Below, in pieces: positions 1 through 8,134 of a DNA stretch of 25,654 nucleotides. Each line of letters starts with the position of its first letter. Position 1 is the first letter of the stretch. The stretch comes from DATAGF01 sp963813355 (GTDB taxonomy: Bacteria; Actinomycetota; Thermoleophilia; Miltoncostaeales; Miltoncostaeaceae). Position numbers and translations under genes: made by a program. A model generated the notes under the pieces. It was not told the origin of the DNA, ran no database searches, and worked only from the letters and a program-made list of their open reading frames with translations. Location of the stretch: assembly GCA_963813355.1 (NCBI GenBank), contig CAWEYS010000002.1:1-25654 (forward strand), given 5' to 3'.

Positions 1-712
1 GCCCAGGTTGGCCCCGTCGAGGGTGAACTGGACCCCGACCACGCCGATGTCGTCGGAGGCGTCGGCGCTCACCGGGGTGGTGCCGGAGACGGTCGCGCCC
101 TCCGCCGGGGCCGAGACGGCCACGTTCGGCGGGCCGCCGTCGGGGTTGGCGTTCGAGACCGTCACGGCGACGGCCGCCGAGGTGGCCGAGTTGCCGGCGG
201 CGTCGCGGGCGATCGCGCGCAGCGCGTGGGGGCCGTTGCCGACGGCGGTGGTGTTCCAGCTGACCGAGTAGGGGGCGCTGGTGTCCTCGGCGCCCAGGTT
301 GGCCCCGTCGAGGGTGAACTGGACCCCGACCACGCCGATGTCGTCGGAGGCGTCGGCGCTCACCGGGGTGGTGCCGGAGACGGTCGCGCCCTCCGCCGGG
401 GCCGAGACGGCCACGTTCGGCGGGCCGCCGTCGTTCGAGACCGCCACGGCGACGGCCGCCGAGGTGGCCGAGTTGCCGGCGGCGTCGCGGGCGATCGCGC
501 GCAGCGTGTGGGGGCCGTTGCCGACGGCGGTGGTGTTCCAGCTGACCGAGTAGGGGGCGCTGGTGTCCTCGGCGCCCAGGTTGGCCCCGTCGAGGGTGAA
601 CTGGACCCCGACCACGCCGATGTCGTCGGAGGCGTTGGCGCTCACCGGGGTGGTGCCGGAGACGGTCGCGCCCTCCGCCGGGGCCGAGACGGCCACGTTC
701 GGCGGGCCGCCG
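1..712 (-). repeat. Tandem Ig-domain-coding repeats (2.5 units, 282-291 bp period)
   Basis: Three successive units start at 1, 292 and 574 (anchor gcccaggttggcccc). The first 142 bp of the unit at 1 and the unit at 292 are identical; the unit at 574 differs by single substitutions such as the one in gaggcgttggcg. Spacings of 291 and 282 bp are both multiples of three, so each unit encodes one 94-97 aa Big_9-like Ig domain and copy number can change without breaking the frame. The 9-bp difference lies in the short linker (VSNANPDGG versus VSNDGG). Confidence 0.92.
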
Positions 713-2633
713 TCGGCGGGCGGCTGGGTCCCTGGGGCCACCGGCCTGGTCATGTCGGCGGAGATCTCGCCCGCCGACAGGGCCCGGTTGTAGATCCGCA
801 CCTCGTCGATGCGCCCGTCGAGGTACTCGCCCCAGATCTGGTCGCCGCCGATGCGCAGCGCCCCGGTGGAGGTCTGGATGGCGCCGGTGCGGGCGACCGT
901 GGCGGCCTGGGTGCCGTCGCGGTAGACGCGCAGGGCGGCCCCGTCGTAGGTCACGGCCAGGTGGGTCCAGACGCCCGCGGTCAGGGCCGGCGGCGCGCCG
1001 AGCTGCACGATGGCCGAGCCGAACCTGGCCTCGCCCTGGGGCGAGCGGGAGGCGTTGGTGGCGTACAGGTCATAGACCACGCTGCCCGGCTTCTCCTTGA
1101 AGATCGCGGTGCGCCAGGGGGTGACCGTGTCCAGCTGCACCCAGGCCTCGAGGGTCATGCCGGTGGTCAGGTCGAGCGAGTTGGCGTCGGCCACCGAGAC
1201 GTAGTCGTTGACCCCGTCGAAGTCGATCGCCCGGCCGATCTTGCCCGCGGCGGTGCGGGCCGCGTCGTTGATGATCGTGCCGGCGTTGTTCAGGCCCGAG
1301 GAGTCGGTGACCGCGGGGCCCGAGGTCTCCTCGAAGCCGTAGGCGGCCACCAGGCCGGGGCTGGGCGGGGCGGCGTTCGAGACCGTCACGGCGACGGCCG
1401 CCGAGGTGGCCGAGTTGCCGGCGGCGTCGCGGGCGATCGCGCGCAGCGTGTGGGGGCCGTCGGAGGCGGTGGTGGTGTCCCAGCTGACCGAGTAGGGGGC
1501 GCTGGTGTCCTCGGCGCCCAGGTTGGCCCCGTCGAGGGTGAACTGGACCCCGACCACGCCGATGTCGTCGGAGGCGCCGGCGCTCACCGGGGTGGTGCCG
1601 GAGACGGACGCGCCCGCCGCCGGGGCCGAGACGGCCACGTTCGGCGGGCCGCCGTCGGCCTGGCCCGCGTCGAGGCGGATCATCCTCGCCATCGAGGGCA
1701 CGCCATCGCTGTTGACCAGGAAGAGCATGTAGTAGCCCGGCGGGGCGATGTTGGCCGAGGCGGGGGCGGTGAGGGCGTAGCCGCCGCTCACCGGCGACAT
1801 GACGAGCGGCACGAGCCGCTGGTGCATGTCGTTGGTGTGGGTGGTCGCGCCGGGCGCCACCAGCACGGCGCTCGTGACGTTCGTCTCGGCCGATCCCACG
1901 GTGAACTGAGCGCCGAAGCCGACCTGGGTGGGCGCCGAGGTGATGGTGGGCCGCGCGCCCTTGAACAGGTAGGGCGGCGAGAAGACCTCGATCTCGTCGG
2001 ACTGGCCGCCGCCGCCGGCCGGCCCGTCGTCGCCGGCGGACACGATCCGCCCATCGGGCAGGAGCAGCGCGGTCGAGTGGTAGGCACGCGACTCGGCCTG
2101 GGGGGCCAGCTCGGTCCAGGTGTTGGCCGCCGGGTCGTACCGCAGCGCCTCGAAGCGCGGGGAGTCGAAGTCGTTCGCGCCGTTGCCGCCGATCGTGATG
2201 ATCGCGCCGTCCGGCGTCAGCACGCTGTTGGCGTTGCGGCGGGTCTGCGGCAGCGAGGCGCGGAAGCTCCATCCGGCCCCGAGGTTCGTCGTGTCGAGCA
2301 CCTCGGTCGTGCTCGATTGGTCACCGGCGATCACCATCACCCGGCTCGAGCCGTCGGGTCCCGAGGGGAGGAGCACGGCCCCCCCGAAGACGTGGCCGCC
2401 GGCGAGGCTCGGTACGGAGCTCCAGGTCCAGGTGGCCGGATTCAGTAGGCCGGTGTCGCCGGCGCCGGGACCCGACACCAGGACGCGACCGTCCTTCACC
2501 ACGTGCTGCCGTGGATACAGGCCGAGGGTCTTCGCGCCGACGTAGGTGATCGTGCCGACCTTGGTGGGGTCGGGGTTGGGCGTGAACACCTCGACGTCGG
2601 GGTTGACCGTCCCCGAGCCGTCGCGCTTGCGGC
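1..2633 (-). CDS. Copper radical oxidase (galactose/glyoxal oxidase-like), catalytic C-terminal half plus Ig/LamG tail, partial
   Basis: This is the downstream part of the gene that starts at 3412; it reads without a stop from about 2633 to the left window edge, so the C-terminus is missing. In order it encodes the second half of a kelch-type beta-propeller, the galactose-oxidase-like early-set domain (DUF1929), one Big_9-type Ig domain (about 1375-1660), a LamG/concanavalin-like domain (about 780-1375) and at least three more Ig repeats (1-712). Active-site residues in this half are the Tyr-His pair in ESRAYHST (codons 2077-2082) and the copper-ligand His in ATTHTND (codon 1837-1839). They match Tyr495, His496 and His581 of galactose oxidase. 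The family oxidises primary alcohols or aldehydes to give H2O2. The Ig and LamG modules suggest attachment to cell-surface or environmental glycans (inference). A one-base insertion near 2633 separates this part from its N-terminus. Confidence 0.85.
1372..1660 (-). repeat. Additional dispersed copy of the Ig-domain repeat
   Basis: The same repeat unit recurs (anchor at 1516) on the N-terminal side of the LamG domain. It is more diverged than the block at 1-712, for example gacgcgcccgccgcc instead of gtcgcgccctccgcc, and a TTASDGP in place of TTAVGNGP peptide. It encodes the first Ig domain after the DUF1929 module. Confidence 0.85.
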
Positions 2634-3412
2634 CCGCTGGTGATCACCACCTGATTGTTGGGCAGCTGCGTCGCGGTCGGATACCAGCGCCCCTCTCGCA
2701 TCCTCCCCTGCAGGGTCCAGGTCTCGGTCCAGGGGTCGAAGAGGTAGATCGTGTCGAGGCCGCGGAAGACGCCGTCGGAATTCGGGATGTTCCCGCCCAC
2801 GACGAGCACGCGGCCGTCGGCGAGGAGCGTCTGTCCGCCGCACCAGATGTTCTCGTGCGGCGAATGCGCCCCCGCGGGGGGGTCGACGCGATGGCTGGTG
2901 TTCGTGACGGGGTCCCAGATCGAGGCGATCCCCGTGTCTCCTCCCCCGTAGCTGAAGTACAGGACCTTGCCGGTGGGAAGCAGCACTCCGTGGATGCCCG
3001 TCACGTCGCTGTGCGTCCAGCCCGACCACTGTCCGACGACGGATGGCGGGCCGGTGGCGTGCGAGCGCTTGGCGCGGCTCCTCGCCATCTTTCTCACCTT
3101 CGCGACGAAGCCGCGCTTGAGCTTGCCGCCCGGGGCGCAGGCCTGGCGCCGGCCCTGCGCCCGTGACCGGGCGTGCTCCGCCGCGTGGGCTCCTCCGAGG
3201 ACCTGGCGCTCGATGCGATTGAGGCGGGCCTCGGCCTTCGGCGTGTAGGCGGAACACATCCGCACCGCCGAGCTCAGCTTCGTGGTGTTCGCCGAAGCGG
3301 CGCGCGCACTGTGGCCGAGCGCCGTCCCGGGAACGGCCGCGAGGGCCACGAGCAGCGCCAGGAGGACGGCAAGTCGGACTGTGGGCATCCGAGGCCCCCG
3401 GCGCAAGATCAT
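2633..3412 (-). CDS. Copper radical oxidase (galactose/glyoxal oxidase-like), secreted N-terminal half
   Basis: The ATG at 3412 is preceded by AAGAAGGA about 9 nt upstream, a good ribosome binding site. Residues 1-40 form a signal peptide (MILRRGPRMPTVRLAVLLAL, then AVPGTALGHSARA). A basic region follows, then the first kelch blades of a galactose-oxidase-like propeller from about residue 125 (VVGQWSGWTHSDVTGIHGVL). The cysteine of IWCGGQT (codon 2840-2842) and the tyrosine of GRWYPTA (codon 2681-2683) align with Cys228 and Tyr272, which form the thioether-crosslinked radical cofactor in galactose oxidase. At TSG/RKRDG (about 2633) an extra base in a GGG run throws the frame; the protein continues in the next frame down to position 1. 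If the break is real, the enzyme would lack the second Tyr/His pair and be inactive; if it is a sequencing error, the enzyme looks complete. Confidence 0.85.
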
Positions 3413-3501
3413 GCGTGACGATCCTTCTTTTGCAGCTTCTGGCGGAACTCACCGAAGGTCGAGGAGGAGCCCCCCGAACGGGTAGTCGCAGTGCGCGAGC
3501 G

Positions 3502-3542
3502 CTTTCAAGGCGGCAGCACGGGTTCGAATCCCGTTGGGGGCA
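3502..3542 (+). pseudogene. tRNA-Glu(TTC) 3'-half remnant (possible attachment-site scar)
   Basis: These 41 nt carry the anticodon loop CTTTCAA (anticodon TTC), the 3' anticodon strand GGCGG, a five-base variable loop, a perfect T-arm (ACGGG / TTCGAAT / CCCGT at 3518-3534), the 3' acceptor strand TGGGGGC and discriminator A. This matches the conserved 3' half of bacterial tRNA-Glu. The 5' half is not a tRNA: the bases opposite GGCGG are GAGCG instead of the needed CCGCC, and no D-arm folds, although a GCCCCC run at 3469 could mimic the 5' acceptor strand. A lone tRNA 3' half is the usual footprint of tRNA-targeting integrases (known biology); no integrase gene is in the window. No CCA is encoded. 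Confidence 0.7.
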
Positions 3543-3662
3543 CTGGCCGGCAACATCGAAATAGCCGCAACAGCCTCATTTCTGGCGGAGTCCGATCTCG
3601 CCATCGCCCGCCGCCAACCAGGCCGCCAACGGCATCTGGCTGACCGACCACGTGGAGCCCGG

Positions 3663-4166
3663 CTACCTGTCGGGCTGGCCCGGCGAGGGCAGGATCTCGA
3701 CGTACCCGTCCGTTCCATGCACGCGGATCCGCTGCCCATCCCGGATCAGCCGGGTAGCATGCTCCACCCCCACGACGGCCGGCAAGCCATACTCCCGTGC
3801 GATCACCGCGCCATGGGTCATCAGGCCCCCCACCTCCGTCACCAGACCCTTGATCGCGACGAACAGGGGCGTCCAGCTGGGGTCGGTGTAGGCGGTGACC
3901 AGGATGTCGCCCGCTTCGAGATCGGCCTCCGCCATGTCCAGGATGACGCGGGCCCGCCCCTCGATGGTCCCGGCGGAAACCGGTAAGCCGACCAGCGCGC
4001 CGGCCGGCAAATCGTCGCGTCGGTACGCCCCGGCGATGACCTCGCCATCCGACGTGAGCACCCGGGGCGGCGTGAGCGCTTGATACGACCTGAACGCGTC
4101 CTTGCGCTGGCGGATGAGCTGGTCATCCACGTGGTTCGTGCGCACGACGTTGACGAGCTCCTCGGA
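3663..4166 (-). CDS. rph: Rifampicin phosphotransferase, C-terminal phosphohistidine domain (frameshifted from the rest)
   Basis: This is the last ~165 codons of rph, ending at TAG 3663-3665. It encodes the PEP-utilizer swivelling His domain: the motif GGLMTHGAVIAREYGLPAVV contains the catalytic histidine (codon 3813-3815) that carries phosphate from ATP to rifampicin. The text EELVNVVRTNHVDDQLI directly continues EDIFHLTF of the upstream frame once one extra C near 4165 (TTCCGAG) is removed. As written, the main reading frame would make a protein without the His domain, and this part has no good start of its own. A sequencing error or a recent inactivating mutation are both possible. Confidence 0.88.
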   Translation of the reverse strand, partial: SEELVNVVRTNHVDDQLIRQRKDAFRSYQALTPPRVLTSDGEVIAGAYRRDDLPAGALVGLPVSAGTIEGRARVILDMAEADLEAGDILVTAYTDPSWTPLFVAIKGLVTEVGGLMTHGAVIAREYGLPAVVGVEHATRLIRDGQRIRVHGTDGYVEILPSPGQPDR

Positions 4167-6279
4167 ACGTGAGGTGGAAGATGTCTTCCTTCTCACGAAG
4201 CACGTGGGCCTGCACGAGGCGCTCGGCTTCTTCCAGCAGGGCCTGCTTGTAAACGAAGTAGCGGCTGACCATGCCGTACTTCGGATACTCCCGGTACCCG
4301 ATGAAGGTCCGGACCCGGTCGATCATCCGCTTGGCCTCCTCGGCCTTCCGCTCCCCGTCCGGCAAGGCCCGCACGCGCTCCAGCAGCTCCTGTTCCTTCT
4401 TCCAGGCCTCCTGCCGCCCTTGCTCGAAGCGCCGCTCGCCGGCGCCCGGCTCGAAGTTCCTGATGTTGCCGAGGATCACGGGCACGAGCGTGGTGGGGCG
4501 TTCGCTCCAACGCGGCCTCGTGATGTCGATCTCGCCGACGCAGCGCATGCCGTACGTGTCGAGGAAGGCCCGGATGGCGTCTCGCGCTTCCCGCCCGCCC
4601 GCAAGCGTGGCCAGCTCGTCCAGGAAGCCCTCGTCCTCCACGTGTTGCAGAAAGGCCACCACCTCCGGATGCGGGCGGATCGCGTCCGCGACGTCCAGGA
4701 GCGCCAGACCCATCTCCGACGTGACGTTGTGGGGGACGGATTGCGTGAGCGTGTCGGCCGCGTTCTTCTCGCCCAGCCACGCCTCCAGCTGCTCGTTGAG
4801 CCACCACGTGGCCTCCATCGCCCCCATGAACACCTGATGGCTCTGCGGATCGAACAGGATCCGCTTCAGCTCCTGGATGTCCGCCAGGATGAAGTCGAGC
4901 AGCGCCGATCCGGACTTCGTCCGGATGTCGCGCTTCACGCCGGCGATCGAGGCCTGGCTGCGCCCGATCAGCTCGGCGACGATTGCCGGATCGGTCTCGA
5001 TCGGGTCGGGCGCGCCGCCAGCCGGCGCCCCGCCGGGACCCTCGTCCGGGAGCGACCGGATGAAGTCGCCGCGGTCGAGGATGGTCTGCAGCGCGTCCCT
5101 GATCAGCGGATCGGATTTCCCGAGGACCTCCAGGAGGCCTGCGCGGCTCGCTGGCGAAGCCAGGCGCTGGGTGACGTTGACGAACAGCCTCCCGCCGGCC
5201 TCGTACATCGGCGGTAAGGCCGTCAGCTGGAACAGGGAGAGCCCCAGGGGCTTCATGGGGTCGGTCATCATCTGCTGATGACCGACGGAGACGTAGACGT
5301 GGTTCTCTCGGTCGCCGGCCGCGGGGATGGGAAACAGCGTGGTGATCGGCCGGCTCTGGACGATCTGGAAGCCATCGTCGACCAGGCACCATTCGATGTC
5401 CTGGGGGCGGCCGAAGTGCGCTTCGATCCGCCGACCCAGCTGCGCGAGCCGCACGACCTGCGCATCCGTCAGTGCTGGCTGCTCCTGCCGCTCCGGCTCG
5501 ATCGCCTGTTCCTGCGTCCCGCCTGCCGGCGAGGCGTAGATGGCAAGCTGCTTGGTGGCGACCGCCTTGGCGACGACCTCGCCGTCTCGCACCTTGTAGA
5601 CGTCCGCGTTCACCAGGCCGGAGACCAGGGCCTCGCCGAGGCCGAAGCCGGCCTCCACGGAGGCGACCTTCCGGTTGAAGGTGACGGGGTCGGCCGTGAA
5701 CAGGATGCCGGCCGCCTGCGGGAAGACCATCCGCTGAACGACCACGGCCATGTGGACCTTCCGGTGATCGAAGCCGTTCTGCAGGCGGTAGGTCACGGCC
5801 CGCTCGGTGAAGAGCGAGGCCCAACACCGGCTGACCTGCTCTAGGACCCCCGCCGGGCCCACGACGTTCAGGTAGGTGTCCTGCTGGCCCGCGAAGGATG
5901 CCGTCGGCAAGTCCTCCGCCGTCGCGCTGGATCGGACGGCGTAGGCGGCGTGCTCGCCGAGCCAGGCGAGCGGGCGGGTGATCGCCGCCGCCAGATCGTC
6001 AGGGATGGCGATCCCTTCGAGGGCCCGGCGGATCTCCGCGCTGAGCGCGCGGATCGCCTCCCGGTCGTCCGGCCTCAGGCGCGACAGCCGATCGAGCCGA
6101 TCGTCGATCGACGGCGCTTCCGCCATGATCCGCTGGAAGGCGTCCGTCGTCACGCAAAAGCCGGCCGGCACACGGATGCCTTCGATCCGCGAAAGCTCCC
6201 CCAGGTGCGCGCCCTTGCCGCCAACGACCGCGAACTGCGTCTGGTCAATCTCCTGGAAACCCAGCACGTAGCAGCCCAT
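4166..6279 (-). CDS. rph: Rifampicin phosphotransferase, ATP-binding and rifampicin-binding domains
   Basis: The enzyme inactivates rifamycins by phosphorylating the ansa-chain C21 hydroxyl, using ATP and releasing AMP and Pi (family knowledge). The chosen ATG at 6279 begins MGCYVLGFQEIDQTQFAVVG, colinear with known Rph proteins, and has GGGAGGTG about 7 nt upstream; the longer upstream start lacks this. Visible blocks are the ATP-grasp-like domain with AVRSSATAEDLPTASFAGQ and CWASLFTERAVTYR (about residues 110-180), GILFTADPVTFNRK, and the RIF-binding region with HQQMMTDPMKPLGLS, IETKSGSALLDFI-type and FIGYREYPKYGMVSRYFVYK segments. Total length with the C-terminal piece is about 870 aa, normal for Rph. 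The DNA is less GC-rich than its neighbours (34 of 60 bases at 4141-4200), which with the gene remnants on both sides suggests acquisition. The frame breaks near 4165. Confidence 0.92.
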
Positions 6280-6313
6280 CCGCTCACCTCCCTCTCGCGA
6301 AAGGCCCGCCAAC

Positions 6314-6466
6314 ATCAGCCCCGTCGGGGCGTCGGCGACCCGCGCCCACATCGAGTCGCAGGGCTACGACATCGTGGCCAGCTTCGGCGACCAGCTCAAC
6401 GACCTGGCCGGCGGCTTCGCCGACCGGACCTTCACGCTCCCGAACCCGAACTACTTCCTGCCCTAG
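6314..6466 (+). pseudogene. 3' fragment of a HAD-family acid phosphatase gene
   Basis: On the plus strand this stretch encodes TRAHIESQGYDIVASFGDQ followed by LNDLAGGFADRTF and LPNPNYFLP, then TAG at 6464-6466. This is the typical C-terminus of secreted HAD acid phosphatases (PF03767 type): GDQ..DL..G binds the metal and the PNP.YYLP ending is conserved. Only about 45 residues are left; the phosphatase body with the DxDxT motif is absent, and upstream lies the rph start region on the opposite strand. The homology appears to begin near 6335, so the breakpoint lies between about 6290 and 6335. Confidence 0.75.
6318..6330. promoter_or_regulatory. Perfect 13-bp palindrome upstream of rph
   Basis: GCCCCGTCGGGGC is a perfect inverted repeat with a one-base centre, 39-51 bp upstream of the rph ATG. 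It could be an operator or part of a hairpin. It does not match the rifamycin-associated element that I recall upstream of actinomycete rph genes, and it also lies in the junction with the phosphatase remnant, so it may be accidental in such GC-rich DNA. Confidence 0.25.
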
Positions 6467-6486
6467 CAGCCTGAGTCGTCACGGGG

Positions 6487-6515
6487 GGCCGCCGGCCAGC
6501 TCATGCCGGCGGGCC
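6487..6515. terminator. Hairpin between the phosphatase fragment and the BTAD-FHA gene
   Basis: GGCCGCCGGC (6487-6496) pairs with GCCGGCGGGCC (6505-6515) to give a 10-bp stem with one bulged G and an 8-nt loop. It lies 20 nt after the phosphatase stop and spans the TGA (6501-6503) of the convergent regulator gene, so it may serve both strands. There is no T-tract, as often in high-GC actinomycetes. Confidence 0.5.
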
Positions 6516-7906
6516 GCCGGGCCCTCCCCCGAGTCCCGCATCGACGGCGATCCGCGCCAGATGGGCGCGCTGCTCAGCTCCCGGAGAACCCGCGATCCCG
6601 AAGGCGCGGGACAGCTCGAGCAGATGATCCTCGACGACCTCGACCTCGAACCCGAGCTCGGTTGCGATCTCGTCGGTCGTGGGCGGGCCCCCGGCCCGGT
6701 CCGCCCGGCCGGCGGGCCGGCGCAGGGCGCTTCAGGACCCGCCACTGCACCGGCGTGAGCTCCACCTCGACGCCGGCGTGCGAGACGGTGATGGTCGGGC
6801 CGGGTGAGCGGGAAGAACGGAAGGTCAGGGCCGTCCGGCCGACGTGGACCAGGTCCTGGTCCTGGAGCCGACGAGGCTCGACGACGCGCTCGCCGTTCAC
6901 GAAGGTGCCGTTCCGGGACGGGTGCGTCGTCCACGATCGTCCAGCCCTCGCCCTCCCGTTCCAGTCGCGCGTGGACCCGGGACACGCGCTCGTCCCAGTC
7001 GAGCACCAGGTTGACGTCGGGGCTCCGCCCGATCACGAAGGCCGTCCCGTCCGAGGGCAGGTCCGCGATCTGCACAGAACCCGTGGGGTCCTCGAGCTCG
7101 AGGAAGGCTCCCGCCTCCTTCTCGAGGTGCGGCGCCGGTGCGGCGCTCGGGAGGGCGACGGCCGGGTCGTGGCTCAGGATGGCGCGCTCGAGCTGCGCCA
7201 GGGCGGGGCTCGGATCGATGCCCAGCTCGTCGACCAGGGCGCGCCGCGCCGCGCGGTACGCCTCGAGCGCCTCGGCCTGGCGCCCCGAGCGGTAGAGCGC
7301 GAGCATGAGGGCGGCGCGGAGCCGCTCGCGGTAGGGGTGCTCCCGCACCAGGGCGCTCAGCTCGCCCACCAGCTCGGGGGCGCGACCGAGGGCCAGGTCG
7401 GCCTCCACACGTGCCTCGAGCGCCTCCAGGCGCTGCTCCTCCAGGCGGCGCGCCGCCTCCTGGGCGAACGGGGCGAGCGCCACGTCTGACAGCGGCGGTC
7501 CCCGCCAGAGCGCGAGCGCCCGTCGAAGGGCGGCGGCGGCGGCCGCGGGCTCGCCGCTCGCGCCGGCCTGGCGCGCCTCGTCGACCAGGTGCTCGAAGCG
7601 GTCCAGGTCGGTCTCCTCGGGGGCCGTCTCGAGCACGTAGCCGGGCGGGCGGGTCACCAGCCGGCTCCCGACCGGCCCGTGTGGACCGAGAAGCCGGCGA
7701 AGCCGGGAGACGTAGACCTGCACGGACTTGGCGGCGGCCGGCGGCGGTGCCTCGCCCCACAGGCTGTCGATCACCCGGTCGACCGAGACGACCTCGTTGC
7801 GGTGCAGCAGCAGGAGGGCCAGTAGCGCCCGCTGCTTGGCTCCGCCGAGTGGCAGCGCCCGCTGCTCGGCGCACACCTCCAGGGGACCAAGGATGCGGAA
7901 GTCCAT
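6501..7906 (-). CDS. EmbR-like transcriptional regulator: winged helix, BTAD, FHA, extra C-terminal HTH
   Basis: The start MDFRILGPLEVC is the typical SARP opening. Residues ~1-95 form an OmpR-type winged helix (VDRVIDSLWGEAPP, SVQVYVSRLRRLLG), ~100-245 the all-helical BTAD domain (DLDRFEHLVDEAR ... ALEAYRAARRALVDELGIDP), then an FHA domain. The FHA core GRSPDVN, SRVHARLE and, after a frame break near 6928 (one extra G), HPSRNGTFVNGE are all present, so phosphothreonine binding should be intact. A second break near 6733 leads into a tail with TTDEIATELGFEVEVVEDHL, a helix-turn-helix-like segment ending at TGA 6501. BTAD plus FHA is the layout of mycobacterial EmbR, which is phosphorylated by the adjacent kinase PknH; here a Ser/Thr kinase gene lies 0.9 kb away. 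The breaks look like base-calling errors because each frame keeps coherent protein. Its N-terminal 250 residues are closely related to the protein starting at 16000. Confidence 0.85.
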
Positions 7907-7931
7907 CTGGGCCCTCGCCGTCGGGCGCCGA

Positions 7932-7937
7932 ATCGTA
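7932..7937 (-). promoter_or_regulatory. Candidate -10 box of the BTAD-FHA gene
   Basis: On the minus strand CTGTACGATTCG contains TACGAT about 26 nt upstream of the ATG at 7906. The second BTAD gene has a similar TGTACGGTGATC about 35 nt before its ATG. No convincing -35 box is visible at 17 nt spacing, which would fit an activator-dependent promoter. Confidence 0.35.
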
Positions 7938-7970
7938 CAGCCCGTCGGGCGCGGCGGCTCTGCCCACGGA

Positions 7971-7992
7971 GGTTGACGCGCGTTTACCGCGG
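7971..7992 (-). promoter_or_regulatory. BTAD-gene-associated motif, copy A
   Basis: On the minus strand it reads CGGTAAACGCGCGTCAACC. Seventeen of 19 positions match copy B (CGGTAAACGGGCGTCAGCC at 15736-15754). It lies about 65-85 nt upstream of the BTAD-FHA start and about 35-55 nt upstream of the candidate -10 box, a typical activator position, inside the divergent region shared with the gene at 8135. Confidence 0.45.
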
Positions 7993-8134
7993 GGCGCCCC
8001 GAATGTTCAGCGGCCTATCGGGGTCGTGCAACCACGGGGGCGGACCCTGGCGGCGACGGTCCCGCCCGTCTCAATGACCGAGAGGTCGCGGGGCCCCGGC
8101 GCGCAACGCGCCCAACCACCAAAGGAGACGCACC

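Noticed and set aside
1..712. CRISPR-like or satellite array
   Set aside because: The repeats are long, coding and in frame with a protein domain.
226..2448. Plus-strand 740-aa open frame with repeated blocks
   Set aside because: It is antisense to the Ig/LamG/kelch protein; its Gly/Ala/Arg/Asp-rich text has no domain pattern and only mirrors the repeats.
3449..3739. Minus-strand frame with the peptide NGIRTRAAALKALAHCDY
   Set aside because: This is the well-known spurious translation product of antisense tRNA sequence; the same bases form the tRNA-Glu 3' half.
6318..6330. Rifamycin-associated element upstream of rph
   Set aside because: The palindrome there is GCCCCG-T-CGGGGC, which does not fit the element as I remember it; kept only as an unexplained palindrome.
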